A DNA stretch of 64,000 bases from an uncultured Saprospiraceae bacterium. Lineage in GTDB: Bacteria > Bacteroidota > Bacteroidia > Chitinophagales > Saprospiraceae. Positions 42,116 through 50,450 of this stretch are shown here, in pieces. The notes beneath the pieces were generated by a model, which saw nothing but the letters and a program-made list of their open reading frames with translations, did not search any database and was not told the DNA's origin. Within the stretch, counting starts at the first letter, position 1. Each line of letters starts with the position of its first letter. The position numbers and the translations under genes are program-made. Location: NCBI GenBank assembly GCA_937872385.1, contig CALMSO010000045.1:40695-104694 (forward strand), in the 5' to 3' direction.

Positions 42116-45107
42116 CAGCTCTTTTCCTGTATAATATTTTATACAAAGCGGGTACAAAGTACAAACTCGCCAAGGTGGTGAATACCAATCCGCCGATGAC
42201 GGAAAACGCCAATGGTTGTTGCAATTCTGCGCCCAGACCCGCCGAAAAGAGCACCGGCGTGAGCGCTAAAATAGTCGTCAGTGAGGTCATTACAATGGCG
42301 CGTAGCCGCCGGTAGCCTGCGATGTGAATAGCTTCTTCCAACGGATGGGTTTTAGACAGGCGATTCATCATATCTACTTTCAAAATGGCGTCGTTCACAG
42401 CGATGCCGCCCATCACTACTAATCCGATAAGGGAAATAAGATTGAGTGACTGCCCCGACAGCAGCAGCAACCCTGCCGCGCCCGTAGCACCTACAGGGAC
42501 GGTCAGCAGCACGATAAGCGGTTGTAACAAAGACTCGAACTGCGCCGCCAAAATGAAATACAACAAGCCCAGCGAGACCAGCGCTACTAAACTTACTTCC
42601 CGTACAATACGCTGATTTTCAAATATTTGTCCCGAAAAATTAATACTTAGCTCTGGGTAGGCGCGGGCCTGTTGGCGTACCTGTTGCATGGTGCGTAGGT
42701 TGCCTCCGGGGAGGATAATATTCAGGGCTTCGCCAGCTTTGCCGGCGGTCAGCACTTTAGCATCGCGGGTGCGCTCTACCTGAATAAAATAGCGCAGCGG
42801 CAGCGGCTCGTTGCGTCGGTTGAGCACGGTTTCGGATGCCAGCATGGTTTCAAATCCGCGCGGCGCGCCACTCAGCACCACAGGCACATAGGCACCTACC
42901 GAGCGCATGGTACCGGAGGCGCGTTGTCCCAGCAGCGTTTGCAAACGGGCGTAAATATTGTCGTAAGGCACATCATAGCGCAGGGCGGGTTCTTTTTGAA
43001 TGGCAATGGTGTAGGTTTCCTGCAAGGGCAATATTTTCCAAGCGATGCCAGCCTGCGTCCACTGATTGAGCAAAGGTGCTACGGCCGCACGGTCCGGAGT
43101 GCGCTGATTCTGAACGGATTGCACATGCACGACCAAGGCTGGGCGCTCGCCGCCAAAAATCGCGTCGAATACATTGCGCAAAGGGGCGGTGCGCACCTCG
43201 GCTTCGGGGTAGTGCTGTGCGATATGTTCATTCACGGCTTGGTTTAGGGCATCGGTATTAGCATCAGTGCTGTAAAGAATGACTATGGCTTCGTTGCCGG
43301 TTTGAATTTCATTCGATAATAAAAACTGCTGCTCGCCAATGAAAGCATCGGAAGTGACCACCGGTACCTCCCCTGCGGCCAACAAGCGTTGCACACGCCG
43401 TTCGTTTTCGGCTACGCTCACCGGCTCCCCCCAGTCAATACGCACTTCTAAGGCATTGCGACTCAGCCGGGGGAAGCTTTCCTGGGGCAATTGCAACAGC
43501 AGCCAGTAGCCACCGCCTATTAGCAGTAAGAAAAATAAAATACTGAGCAAAGGCAATTGTAGCACTACGTGTACGCTGCGGTAGTACCAACTGTCAGGTG
43601 AAAACTGCTCGGGCTTTAGCGCTCGCCGCTGCTCGATGAGGCGCACTAAAGTAGGAATGAGTACATAAGATGCCAGCAACGAAGTAGCCAGCACAATGCT
43701 AATAGACACCGCCTGATCGTAAAATAGCGCCCCGGCAATGCCGCTCAGAAACACCAAAGGTAGAAACACCGAGCAAGTGGTGAGTGCCGAGCTGATGAGC
43801 GGCCGGATGACTTCATTGCCACCTTCGGCGCAGGCTTCGGTAAGGGGCAGCCCCATGCGCCTTTGTTGGCGAATGTTTTCAATGACGATAATGGAATTGT
43901 CCACTAACAGCCCAACGCCGAGAATCAGCCCCGCCAACGAAATGACATTAATAGAAATGCCCAACAGATAAAAGCCCAAAAAACTCATCACCAACGATAC
44001 CGGTACGGTAACCCCAATCAGCAGCGGCGTGCGCCACTCCCGAAAGAAAACAACCAACACCAAAAACGCAAACAGCGCGCCGTAGCCGAGGCTGGTTAGC
44101 AGGTTTTGGATAGAAATATCGAGTATTTCAGACTGGTCGTTGGACAGTTCAAACTGCAAACCCGGATAGTCCTCGCGCAGGGCCTGCAGCAAGTCCTCGA
44201 AGCCCGCTTTTAGGTCAAATAATTGGGCATCTGCCTGCTTATAAACACTAAAAACAATGCCCTCACGCCCCTGGCGCAGGTACAGCCCCCGGCGCGGCCG
44301 CTGCGACAATTGCACGTCGGCCACTTCACGCAGTTGCAAAATACGCCCCTGATGATTGAACCGAATTTGCCGAATGTCATCCACGCTGCTCAAGGTGGAC
44401 AAAAAACGCACATTGTATTGATACTGATTATCTTGCAGGGCGATACTCCCCAGCGAAAGATTGTTTTGTTGCAATAGCGTTTCCAAATCACGCTCGCTCA
44501 GCCCTAAGCTTTGCAGGGTGGCTGCGTCGGGCGTGATGCGCACCTCTGGCTCGGCGTAGCCGCTCACATCTACGAATGCTACCTGTGGCAACTGCTCCAT
44601 GCGGCGCTTGAGAATCACGCGGCTGAACTCCGAAAGATCGAGCAAGGATTGGCTTGCGCGCAGGCTGTCCGTTGGGCGGGGAGTCACGCTCAGGTAAAAC
44701 ACCGGAATATCCGACACATTGGCTTTAATTACTCGCGGGCGCTCCAAGTCACGCGGCAGATAGTCCATCGCCTGGTCTATTTTTTCATTCACCTCAATGA
44801 AAGCCAGGTCGGTATTGGTACCAAAATCAAATTCTAATACAATCGTGGCGCTGCCGTTGCGGCTTTGGCTGCGCAGGTCGCGTAGTTTGCCCACTTGTAG
44901 CAACTGGTTGCGCAGGGGCGTGGTCACGGTGTTTTCCAACTCGCGCGCCGAGGTATTCGGATAGCTGATTTGCACGCTGATTTCCGGGATGGGCACATCT
45001 GGCAGCAGCGATACCGGCAAGGTACGCAAAGACACCGCACCCAGCGCAATCAAGCCCAGCGCAGTCATTAATACCGCCACCGGGCGAAGAAGAAGGAAAC
45101 GCAGCAT
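42105..45107 (-). CDS. RND efflux permease without partner genes
   Basis: The 1000-residue permease belongs to the HAE1-like RND family. It starts MLRFLLLRPVAVLMTALGLIALG and includes YPNTSARELENTVTTPLRNQLLQVGKLRDLRSQS and the helix-4 stretch GVGLLVDNSIIVIENI. Only the first Asp of the usual pair is kept; the second is Asn. A second GINVND-type stretch (VVMGGIAVNDAILKVDMMN) is in helix 10. No adaptor or channel gene lies beside it, and it is 50 residues shorter than the first pump. The stop codon lies inside the composite repeat. Partners may be shared with the pump at 33.7 kb. Confidence 0.9.
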   Translation of the reverse strand: MLRFLLLRPVAVLMTALGLIALGAVSLRTLPVSLLPDVPIPEISVQISYPNTSARELENTVTTPLRNQLLQVGKLRDLRSQSRNGSATIVLEFDFGTNTDLAFIEVNEKIDQAMDYLPRDLERPRVIKANVSDIPVFYLSVTPRPTDSLRASQSLLDLSEFSRVILKRRMEQLPQVAFVDVSGYAEPEVRITPDAATLQSLGLSERDLETLLQQNNLSLGSIALQDNQYQYNVRFLSTLSSVDDIRQIRFNHQGRILQLREVADVQLSQRPRRGLYLRQGREGIVFSVYKQADAQLFDLKAGFEDLLQALREDYPGLQFELSNDQSEILDISIQNLLTSLGYGALFAFLVLVVFFREWRTPLLIGVTVPVSLVMSFLGFYLLGISINVISLAGLILGVGLLVDNSIIVIENIRQQRRMGLPLTEACAEGGNEVIRPLISSALTTCSVFLPLVFLSGIAGALFYDQAVSISIVLATSLLASYVLIPTLVRLIEQRRALKPEQFSPDSWYYRSVHVVLQLPLLSILFFLLLIGGGYWLLLQLPQESFPRLSRNALEVRIDWGEPVSVAENERRVQRLLAAGEVPVVTSDAFIGEQQFLLSNEIQTGNEAIVILYSTDANTDALNQAVNEHIAQHYPEAEVRTAPLRNVFDAIFGGERPALVVHVQSVQNQRTPDRAAVAPLLNQWTQAGIAWKILPLQETYTIAIQKEPALRYDVPYDNIYARLQTLLGQRASGTMRSVGAYVPVVLSGAPRGFETMLASETVLNRRNEPLPLRYFIQVERTRDAKVLTAGKAGEALNIILPGGNLRTMQQVRQQARAYPELSINFSGQIFENQRIVREVSLVALVSLGLLYFILAAQFESLLQPLIVLLTVPVGATGAAGLLLLSGQSLNLISLIGLVVMGGIAVNDAILKVDMMNRLSKTHPLEEAIHIAGYRRLRAIVMTSLTTILALTPVLFSAGLGAELQQPLAFSVIGGLVFTTLASLYFVPALYKILYRKRADFR

Positions 45108-45144
45108 ATTGTTTGGATGACTATTATGAATATTGTCCCTAAAG

Positions 45145-45265
45145 TTACATAAACTGCGCTAAAATCAAAACCGGATTGTCACTTTCGTCCATTTGCCCGT
45201 CTATTTTTTGCACCTGCGGATGCTGCTTTACAAAAACCTGCCAGTCGTCAGCCCCTAAGCTTGTT
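45145..45265 (-). pseudogene. 3' remnant of an unidentified coding sequence
   Basis: A minus-strand frame ending at 45145 reads SLGADDWQVFVKQHPQVQKIDG..DESDNPVLILAQFM, which looks like the C-terminal part of a soluble protein, while the sequence upstream of it is AT-rich and non-coding. It has no start of its own. It lies between the second RND gene and the first propeller gene, at the edge of the AT-rich island. Confidence 0.4.
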
Positions 45266-45343
45266 TTATTATAATAATAACAATTGTAAAAAATCGAGGT
45301 GACATTATTGATGTGTTTTGATTTTGAGTAAAAAATTGGAAAC

Positions 45344-46474
45344 TTAATGCACAATAGATTTAGAATAGAGTATCATATTTTCGTCCATTGGGGTCCTAAT
45401 GACGTAAAAGATTTTATCTTTTTGCTCACTAGAAATGTAAAAACCAGTTTTTCCTTGTTCATTCAAATTAAAGTGATAATATGATTTGTCTTCCAGTGAC
45501 AGCAGGGTGACAATGCTGTTGAACCGGAAACCCGGGATAGAACCATCCGGCACTTGATAAAAATATAAAAACTGCTCATTGATTTTATCAATTCTTTTGT
45601 ACCCATGTGTAATAGATTGAATGCCTGATAGTAACGTGTCATTGAGATTAACTAAATCATAATTTCTACGATGTCCGGGCGGAATTCCAAAAGTACTGAA
45701 TGCCTGTTTTTCTAAATTAAACACCTCTACGGTTGTTGAAGTGCTATGTAAAATATACAGATACGGATGCTGATAACATGTAACAAAATCCGGTCCATTA
45801 AAATTAAGCTTTTTTCCAATGCAATTATCAGGGTAGTTACCTACTTTTTGCAGTAGTCGGCCGTTTTGATCAAATATTCCAACAAGAAATTGCGCTTCTT
45901 CGGCATCTCTGTCATTGGTATTCATGATATGATATTTTAAAGGAGCTATCCACGCATTGGATTGCTGCTCTGAATTTTGCTTGATTCGATAAAAAGCCGA
46001 TGATTCATGATGTGCCTCTATGCCTATAGGTAAATAAAGTCTTTTGTTTTTAATCAGCTCGCCCCTCATATTATATTCGTATATCTCTGCGGGGCTTGAA
46101 AATAATACGTAAATGCCCTGCTCGTCAATAATAAAATCACATAAGCTCCCCTGCCCGTCTCTAATCTTTTTAATGATGCTACTTTTTATTTCAAATAGCA
46201 TTTCTCCACTTTCCGGGCGGAAAAACTTTATCACTTCATCAAAAGTAGTGCTGTAACTATCCATTTTTTGTAATCCGGATATGCCAATTATATCGAATGC
46301 TATTTTACCTGATTTAAATAAGAAATCATTTGTTCCTGATAATGATGTAATACTATCTGGAAGCACTGGGCTAACAGTTTTCTTTTCAGTAAAAGCTACT
46401 ACGGTGCTGCTATTGCTTGAGCATTTTACCAAGAGCATGGATGCTAAAAATAGGCAGGTAAAATATATTTTCAT
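45344..46474 (-). CDS. Beta-propeller-like lipoprotein (6-bladed type)
   Basis: The 376-residue lipoprotein has a signal MKIYFTCLFLASMLLVKCSS (Cys near residue 19). The rest is beta-rich with repeated short motifs such as SGLQKMDSYSTTFDEVIKFF, DFIIDEQGIYVLFSSPAEIYEYNMRGELIKNKRL and VGIFDQNGRLLQKVGNYPD, the pattern of NHL/6-bladed propeller proteins in Bacteroidota (BF3164/DUF4221-like; exact family not certain). The start ATG overlaps the stop of the preceding thioredoxin-like gene by 4 bp (ATGA). It is the last gene of the island operon. A surface or periplasmic binding role is probable. Confidence 0.7.
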   Translation of the reverse strand: MKIYFTCLFLASMLLVKCSSNSSTVVAFTEKKTVSPVLPDSITSLSGTNDFLFKSGKIAFDIIGISGLQKMDSYSTTFDEVIKFFRPESGEMLFEIKSSIIKKIRDGQGSLCDFIIDEQGIYVLFSSPAEIYEYNMRGELIKNKRLYLPIGIEAHHESSAFYRIKQNSEQQSNAWIAPLKYHIMNTNDRDAEEAQFLVGIFDQNGRLLQKVGNYPDNCIGKKLNFNGPDFVTCYQHPYLYILHSTSTTVEVFNLEKQAFSTFGIPPGHRRNYDLVNLNDTLLSGIQSITHGYKRIDKINEQFLYFYQVPDGSIPGFRFNSIVTLLSLEDKSYYHFNLNEQGKTGFYISSEQKDKIFYVIRTPMDENMILYSKSIVH

Positions 46475-46914
46475 TCAATTATAAGTTTGTGGAAATTAAC
46501 AATATTATTTTCATAGTCAAAATCAATGCAAGCAGGTGTTCGAGCTATCCATTTCTCTACAATTGGCGTCATTTTCTGATCAAGAAATAAATGATTTACA
46601 GAGATATTTGGACTTGCCATCTGTACAACTGCGCGTGCTTTTTGATATTTAGAAAGAATTATTATGCCGTTTTCTATAAAAAAACTTGTGTCTTGTTTTG
46701 AAAGCCATTTAGATAATGCAATATTGCAAGAAACGCAACTTTCTACACTAAATATATAATAGGCATTTAGCAAATTGTTATATCCTGTGCTATCCATCTC
46801 GGAAATATAGGTTTGAAAATCAGCGACGGAAATGATTTTTTCACCTTCCGAATAATTTTCTTGCTGGCACGAGACAAAAAGTAATGTAGCTAATAGCAAA
46901 ACGAGTAATTTCAT
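46471..46914 (-). CDS. Thioredoxin-like lipoprotein with CxxC
   Basis: The 147-residue protein has a lipoprotein signal (LLVLLLATLLFVSCQQE, Cys near residue 16). After a short linker comes YYIFSVESCVSCNIALSKWL, with the CVSC redox pair after the first strand and helix position of thioredoxins. ARTPACIDFDYENNI has the Pro expected before the last strands (cis-Pro loop). It is short but covers the fold. It is coupled by 4 bp to the propeller gene. A role in reducing or forming disulfides in the Cys-rich peptides of the same island is plausible but inferred. Confidence 0.65.
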   Translation of the reverse strand: MKLLVLLLATLLFVSCQQENYSEGEKIISVADFQTYISEMDSTGYNNLLNAYYIFSVESCVSCNIALSKWLSKQDTSFFIENGIIILSKYQKARAVVQMASPNISVNHLFLDQKMTPIVEKWIARTPACIDFDYENNIVNFHKLIIE

Positions 46915-46964
46915 AGAATTATTTTATAAGAATCTTTAAAATACCCGGAAGCTAATAGTGTGTG

Positions 46965-48167
46965 CTATTGCAGTACCGGAATATATCTTGAAAAGACGAT
47001 AACATTTTCGGATAAAGCCTTGTTTCTCAAGTTAGTCTGCGGAATATACAGCCCTTCTTTTCCTACAAAAATACCTCGTGTATCATATAATTCGGCAGGG
47101 AGCTGCACTTCTCCTATTTTGTTAAAATTATGATCTAACAGAATCAATACAATGGGTTTGAAATAAATATAGATAGGCATTAACTCGTCAGGTGTGTACA
47201 GCATGGGTTGCAATCCGATTCGGTAATATACTTTGCGATATGGGTCGTAAATAATTTTTTTGTAAACAAAGTTATCCATGACTACCTGTAGCTGTTCCTC
47301 CAGCGAAGCTTTGGTGACGAAGGGTTTTTTTAATAATTTATAGCGAGAAAACTTATCTGTACCTGCATACACCTGATACGTTTTACCCTTGTGATTGGTA
47401 ATAAGAAGACTGTCCATCATATCCCACGAATAAACAAACCAGTCGTCATGCCCCTTTGTTCGGCTACAGGCAAGTGCGTTGATACTCCATATTTTGTGAT
47501 GATACATATCAGGATAGTGAATATTGCCCCCTGCGCCGGTACGGGTGTTCAAATCAAAAATATATTCAAAATCAAAATTCGTATTAATATTTTCGGGTTT
47601 TGATAAGTCTGCTAAGGGGAGTCTGAAGAAAAATAATTTATTGTCAAAGTAGATAGTTGGGCTGGTATTGTTGGAGGTGTGAGCCAATAGAAAATCATCA
47701 TAAGAACCACTTTTTCCAAATGAACGTATTTTATTCAATGCTAAATCATTCGGTATTACTTCACCCGCAAAGTTTACAAGAATGCCTCCGGACAGTTTTC
47801 CTTTCGGGAATATCGCAATGGAATCCTTGCCCAAGAGAGAAAAACCTTGCATTATCAATGAGCCGGGTCCTTCCACCGGTATTCTTATTTTATGTTGCAA
47901 AATCGCCTCTTGGCTTTCCACTTTATAAACATCAATGCCATTTTTTATATGATTCCAAAGTAATAATTTTTCCCCACCCTCATCATCCTGCACACAAGTA
48001 GATAGGAATATTTCAACAGATGCATCATAATCGAGCGGTAAGGTTAGTTCTCCTGCCTTTAGCAGCGTGTAGTCATAGGGAATGTTATCAGGAGCTTTAC
48101 TAAATGTGCAGCCGGTTATAATTAAAACTTTGAGAATAAGTAACACTAAAAAAAAATATGCCTTCAT
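46965..48167 (-). CDS. DUF4221-like lipoprotein
   Basis: The ~400-residue protein has a lipoprotein signal ending IITGCTFSK (the ATG at 48167 directly precedes it). The beta-rich body ends with YKKIIYDPYRKVYYRIGLQP and VLILLDHNFNKIGEVQLPAELYDTRGIFVGKEGLYIPQ, the conserved C-terminal pattern (YDxxRxxYYRI; D.xF..xGEVxL) also present in the protein at 48.8-50.0 kb. This fits the DUF4221 family of Bacteroidota. The function is unknown. It follows the first peptide gene on the same strand. Confidence 0.75.
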   Translation of the reverse strand: MKAYFFLVLLILKVLIITGCTFSKAPDNIPYDYTLLKAGELTLPLDYDASVEIFLSTCVQDDEGGEKLLLWNHIKNGIDVYKVESQEAILQHKIRIPVEGPGSLIMQGFSLLGKDSIAIFPKGKLSGGILVNFAGEVIPNDLALNKIRSFGKSGSYDDFLLAHTSNNTSPTIYFDNKLFFFRLPLADLSKPENINTNFDFEYIFDLNTRTGAGGNIHYPDMYHHKIWSINALACSRTKGHDDWFVYSWDMMDSLLITNHKGKTYQVYAGTDKFSRYKLLKKPFVTKASLEEQLQVVMDNFVYKKIIYDPYRKVYYRIGLQPMLYTPDELMPIYIYFKPIVLILLDHNFNKIGEVQLPAELYDTRGIFVGKEGLYIPQTNLRNKALSENVIVFSRYIPVLQ

Positions 48168-48331
48168 GTTGAGAATCTTTGAAAAGATAGTGATTGGCAA
48201 CTTCTTTTGACAGAAAAGGGAAAGTAGCCAGATAGCCATTAGTACAAATTAATATAAAGAAGTAAACTAGTAATTTACACAATTTGAAAGCCAAATAAAA
48301 ATCCACCCAGCTATTTTCCCTTTAGCAAAAG

Positions 48332-48553
48332 TTAATAGCAGTCAGGCTCTGTGGTATAAGTGCAATTGCCACAATCCCCTATACAAGCTCCATCTCCTAA
48401 CTGATAAGACCAAACAGTGAGCGTTACACAGTGAAGGTCCTCGTACCAGGTTTCTACCAACTGGTATCCACAACCTGCTTCGGCTGTTTTCGTAGAAATA
48501 AGGCTTAATACAAAAATAAGCGTAATTGTTGAAAATCTGAAAATCTTTTTCAT
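48332..48553 (-). CDS. Secreted Cys-rich small peptide 1
   Basis: The 73-residue precursor has a signal peptide (FRFSTITLIFVLSLISTKTAEA) and a ~47-residue mature part with six Cys (CGY..LHC..GACIGDCGNC..DCY), which suggests disulfide bonds. I do not recognise the exact family. The size, signal and Cys-rich tail recall NVEALA-type peptides of Bacteroidota, although the NVEALA motif itself is absent. Its 5' leader (~55 nt) matches that of the peptide gene at 50.0 kb. It sits between two DUF4221-like genes. Confidence 0.7.
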   Translation of the reverse strand: MKKIFRFSTITLIFVLSLISTKTAEAGCGYQLVETWYEDLHCVTLTVWSYQLGDGACIGDCGNCTYTTEPDCY

Positions 48554-48607
48554 AACAAACCAATTTTTAAGATGATAAAATAATAATCACCCTCGCAAAT
48601 TGTGTTT
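48554..48607 (-). promoter_or_regulatory. Conserved 5' leader of peptide gene 1
   Basis: On the minus strand the stretch ACAATTTGCGAGGGTGATT, then T/A-rich DNA and CTTAAAAATTGG before the ATG, is shared with the leader at 50227-50280. It probably holds the promoter or a translation control site. The TTTG could be a -33 element. No TAnnTTTG box fits. Confidence 0.5.
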
Positions 48608-48809
48608 TTTTGGCGACTTTGTCAAGTACAGTTTTCTCGATTTTGAACATATCAGATTTTAGCATTTCAGGGTTTATTTTTTGCATAAAATTTTGCCAAT
48701 CAGTATTTTAAAAATTTAAAATTCGTCAAAAAGGTAATTTTTTAAACATTTTTTAATGTGCAGCGATGGTGTTATTTAATATTGAGTTTACATTCATGTA
48801 ACTTTGGGT

Positions 48810-49967
48810 TTACTCAATGCGCAGCAATTTGAAATAAGTGGTATCCTCGGAAGGTGGGTTGCGCTGTTTGAAATAAACGCCCTCCGGGGCAGGTCCGTAA
48901 ATGGTGGATGAGCAGTCTTGCTCAAGTTGTATTTCCGCCAACACCTTGAAATGCTGATCCATAATCATAAAATAACGTAATTGATCTTTAAGTTCCTCTT
49001 CTTCACTTCTTGCCGGTGCATAATGTATGCGGTAATAATAATTTCGCCAGGGGTCGTAGGTAATATGTCCGAAATTAGGATTTTTTTGATATAGATGGGT
49101 GAATTTATTTTTGACGCCAGCAGGCAGGTCGCCAACTTCAGAAGCTGTATATTTACTGCTTGCTTTTACTGCTCCGGTTATTTTTTTCTTTATCATATCA
49201 TACACATAGATATCGTCGGAATTCATAAAGTTATAAATAACAGAGTCGCCTTTCGCTAAGATAAATGGAATGACCAGTTCCCATGGCACAAAGCGGGAGC
49301 CAAATTGCTGATAACGCTCAAACCCCTCTGGGAAGTGAATTGGCAGCGCCTGAATGGTATCCGTTTGGAAATCTATAACTGCTATAATAGAGGGCGAATT
49401 GAAAAATTGTTTGTCCATTGAGCTTATGTCCTGACGAATGATGCCCAGATGGATTCTTTCATGCTGATGGTCAAAATTTTTTGAAATACCGCGAAAATTC
49501 GAGGCAAGTCGCAACCAGTACTCATCATAAGGAGTATCAGCCTGAGAATATTTCCTATTACCTGTATTCATCAAAGGATATTTTTTAATAATCTTGCTAT
49601 CGAAATCAAGAAGCACCTGCTCATTCGAACCCGTGAAGGTGATGTAATTGTCTGTCAAATGGTAATTTCCTTTAGGCACGCCGTTCGGACCCTCTTGTTC
49701 ATAGGGGGCTACAAAAAGAAGTGTATCTGCTTGAAAATCATACACTTCTATTCGGTTGAAAGTATAATTATTGTAAGAATAAGTCAAATAACTTTTGAAA
49801 GGTGCTATCCTGGCATAAGACACCATGATAGTGCCGCCTCTTATCAAAGGAATTTTCTTTATTTCATCACTAAATGAAATATTAAAAGAACGTGTTTCAT
49901 TTACTTGGGGCGTACAAGCGCTTAATGTAAAAAAGATAAGCAGTAAGTGGAAAACAATCGGATGCAT
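48810..49967 (-). CDS. DUF4221-like lipoprotein
   Basis: The 385-residue protein has a lipoprotein signal (HPIVFHLLLIFFTLSACTPQ) and the same C-terminal pattern as the protein at 47 kb: FGHITYDPWRNYYYRIHYAP and FMIMDQHFKVLAEIQLEQDC. The centre holds alternating short strands such as RIEVYDFQADTLLFV, compatible with a propeller. The last ~55 bp of the gene recur almost exactly at 50319-50373, a 3' remnant of a duplicated copy. The gene follows the second peptide gene across a terminator hairpin. Confidence 0.75.
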   Translation of the reverse strand: MHPIVFHLLLIFFTLSACTPQVNETRSFNISFSDEIKKIPLIRGGTIMVSYARIAPFKSYLTYSYNNYTFNRIEVYDFQADTLLFVAPYEQEGPNGVPKGNYHLTDNYITFTGSNEQVLLDFDSKIIKKYPLMNTGNRKYSQADTPYDEYWLRLASNFRGISKNFDHQHERIHLGIIRQDISSMDKQFFNSPSIIAVIDFQTDTIQALPIHFPEGFERYQQFGSRFVPWELVIPFILAKGDSVIYNFMNSDDIYVYDMIKKKITGAVKASSKYTASEVGDLPAGVKNKFTHLYQKNPNFGHITYDPWRNYYYRIHYAPARSEEEELKDQLRYFMIMDQHFKVLAEIQLEQDCSSTIYGPAPEGVYFKQRNPPSEDTTYFKLLRIE

Positions 49968-49996
49968 AATGATATTTTTATTGAGGAGTAAAAAGA

Positions 49997-50027
49997 CCTG
50001 TTCCCGATTTATTTATTCGAGAACAGG
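49997..50027 (-). terminator. Terminator between peptide gene 2 and the DUF4221-like gene
   Basis: On the minus strand CCTGTTCTCG and CGGGAACAGG (10 bp, one mismatch) with an 11-nt AT loop is followed by TCTTTTTA. It would let the peptide be expressed more than the gene behind it. Confidence 0.7.
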
Positions 50028-50046
50028 CGAATATAGATTTTTAAGG

Positions 50047-50226
50047 TCAGCAATCATCCACTACGTCCCATTCAATAGCTGCACCCTCATCGGGGCAATT
50101 TTCCCTTGCTTCTTGTTCATAAGCTGGATACTCCGAAAGGCACACTGTAATTACCCCCTGACAAGCAAAACTAATACCTGCGCCGAGGGTCATCAATACG
50201 ATTAAGCAAAAAAAGACTTTTTTCAT
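50047..50226 (-). CDS. Secreted Cys-containing small peptide 2
   Basis: The 59-residue frame runs from an ATG to TGA. A signal peptide (MKKVFFCLIVLMTLGAGISFA) is followed by a ~38-residue acidic mature part with four Cys (SFACQGVITVCLSEY..ENCPDEG..VVDDC). It starts MKK like peptide 1, lies at the same relative place before a DUF4221-like gene and shares the 5' leader sequence. I do not recognise the family. Confidence 0.7.
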   Translation of the reverse strand: MKKVFFCLIVLMTLGAGISFACQGVITVCLSEYPAYEQEARENCPDEGAAIEWDVVDDC

Positions 50227-50280
50227 AATAACCCAATTTTAAGAGTGAAAAAATGAAATAAAATTACCCTCGCAAATTGT
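50227..50280 (-). promoter_or_regulatory. Conserved 5' leader of peptide gene 2
   Basis: Read on the minus strand: ACAATTTGCGAGGGTAATT, T/A-rich DNA, CTTAAAATTGGG, then the ATG. The match to 48554-48607 is about 75 percent and covers only the leader, not the coding region, which points to shared regulation. Confidence 0.5.
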
Positions 50281-50318
50281 TTTTTACTTTTATTTTACAC
50301 GCACTTAACTTTTATTTT

Positions 50319-50373
50319 ACTCAATGCGCAGTAATTTGAAATAAGTGGTATCCTCGGAAGGTGGGTTGCGCTG
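50319..50373 (-). pseudogene. 3' remnant of a DUF4221-like gene
   Basis: The sequence TACTCAATGCGCAG and on to GGTGGGTTGCGCTG differs from the 3' end of the gene at 48.8 kb by one base in ~55 bp, then diverges. Nothing else of the gene remains. It marks the scar of a tandem duplication or deletion at the island edge. Confidence 0.75.
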
Positions 50374-50450
50374 TTCTGGGTAGCGTGCCCTGTTTTTATA
50401 AAACCTTCCCGACCCTGATTTGTTAGAACATCGTAACAAAAATATTTACC

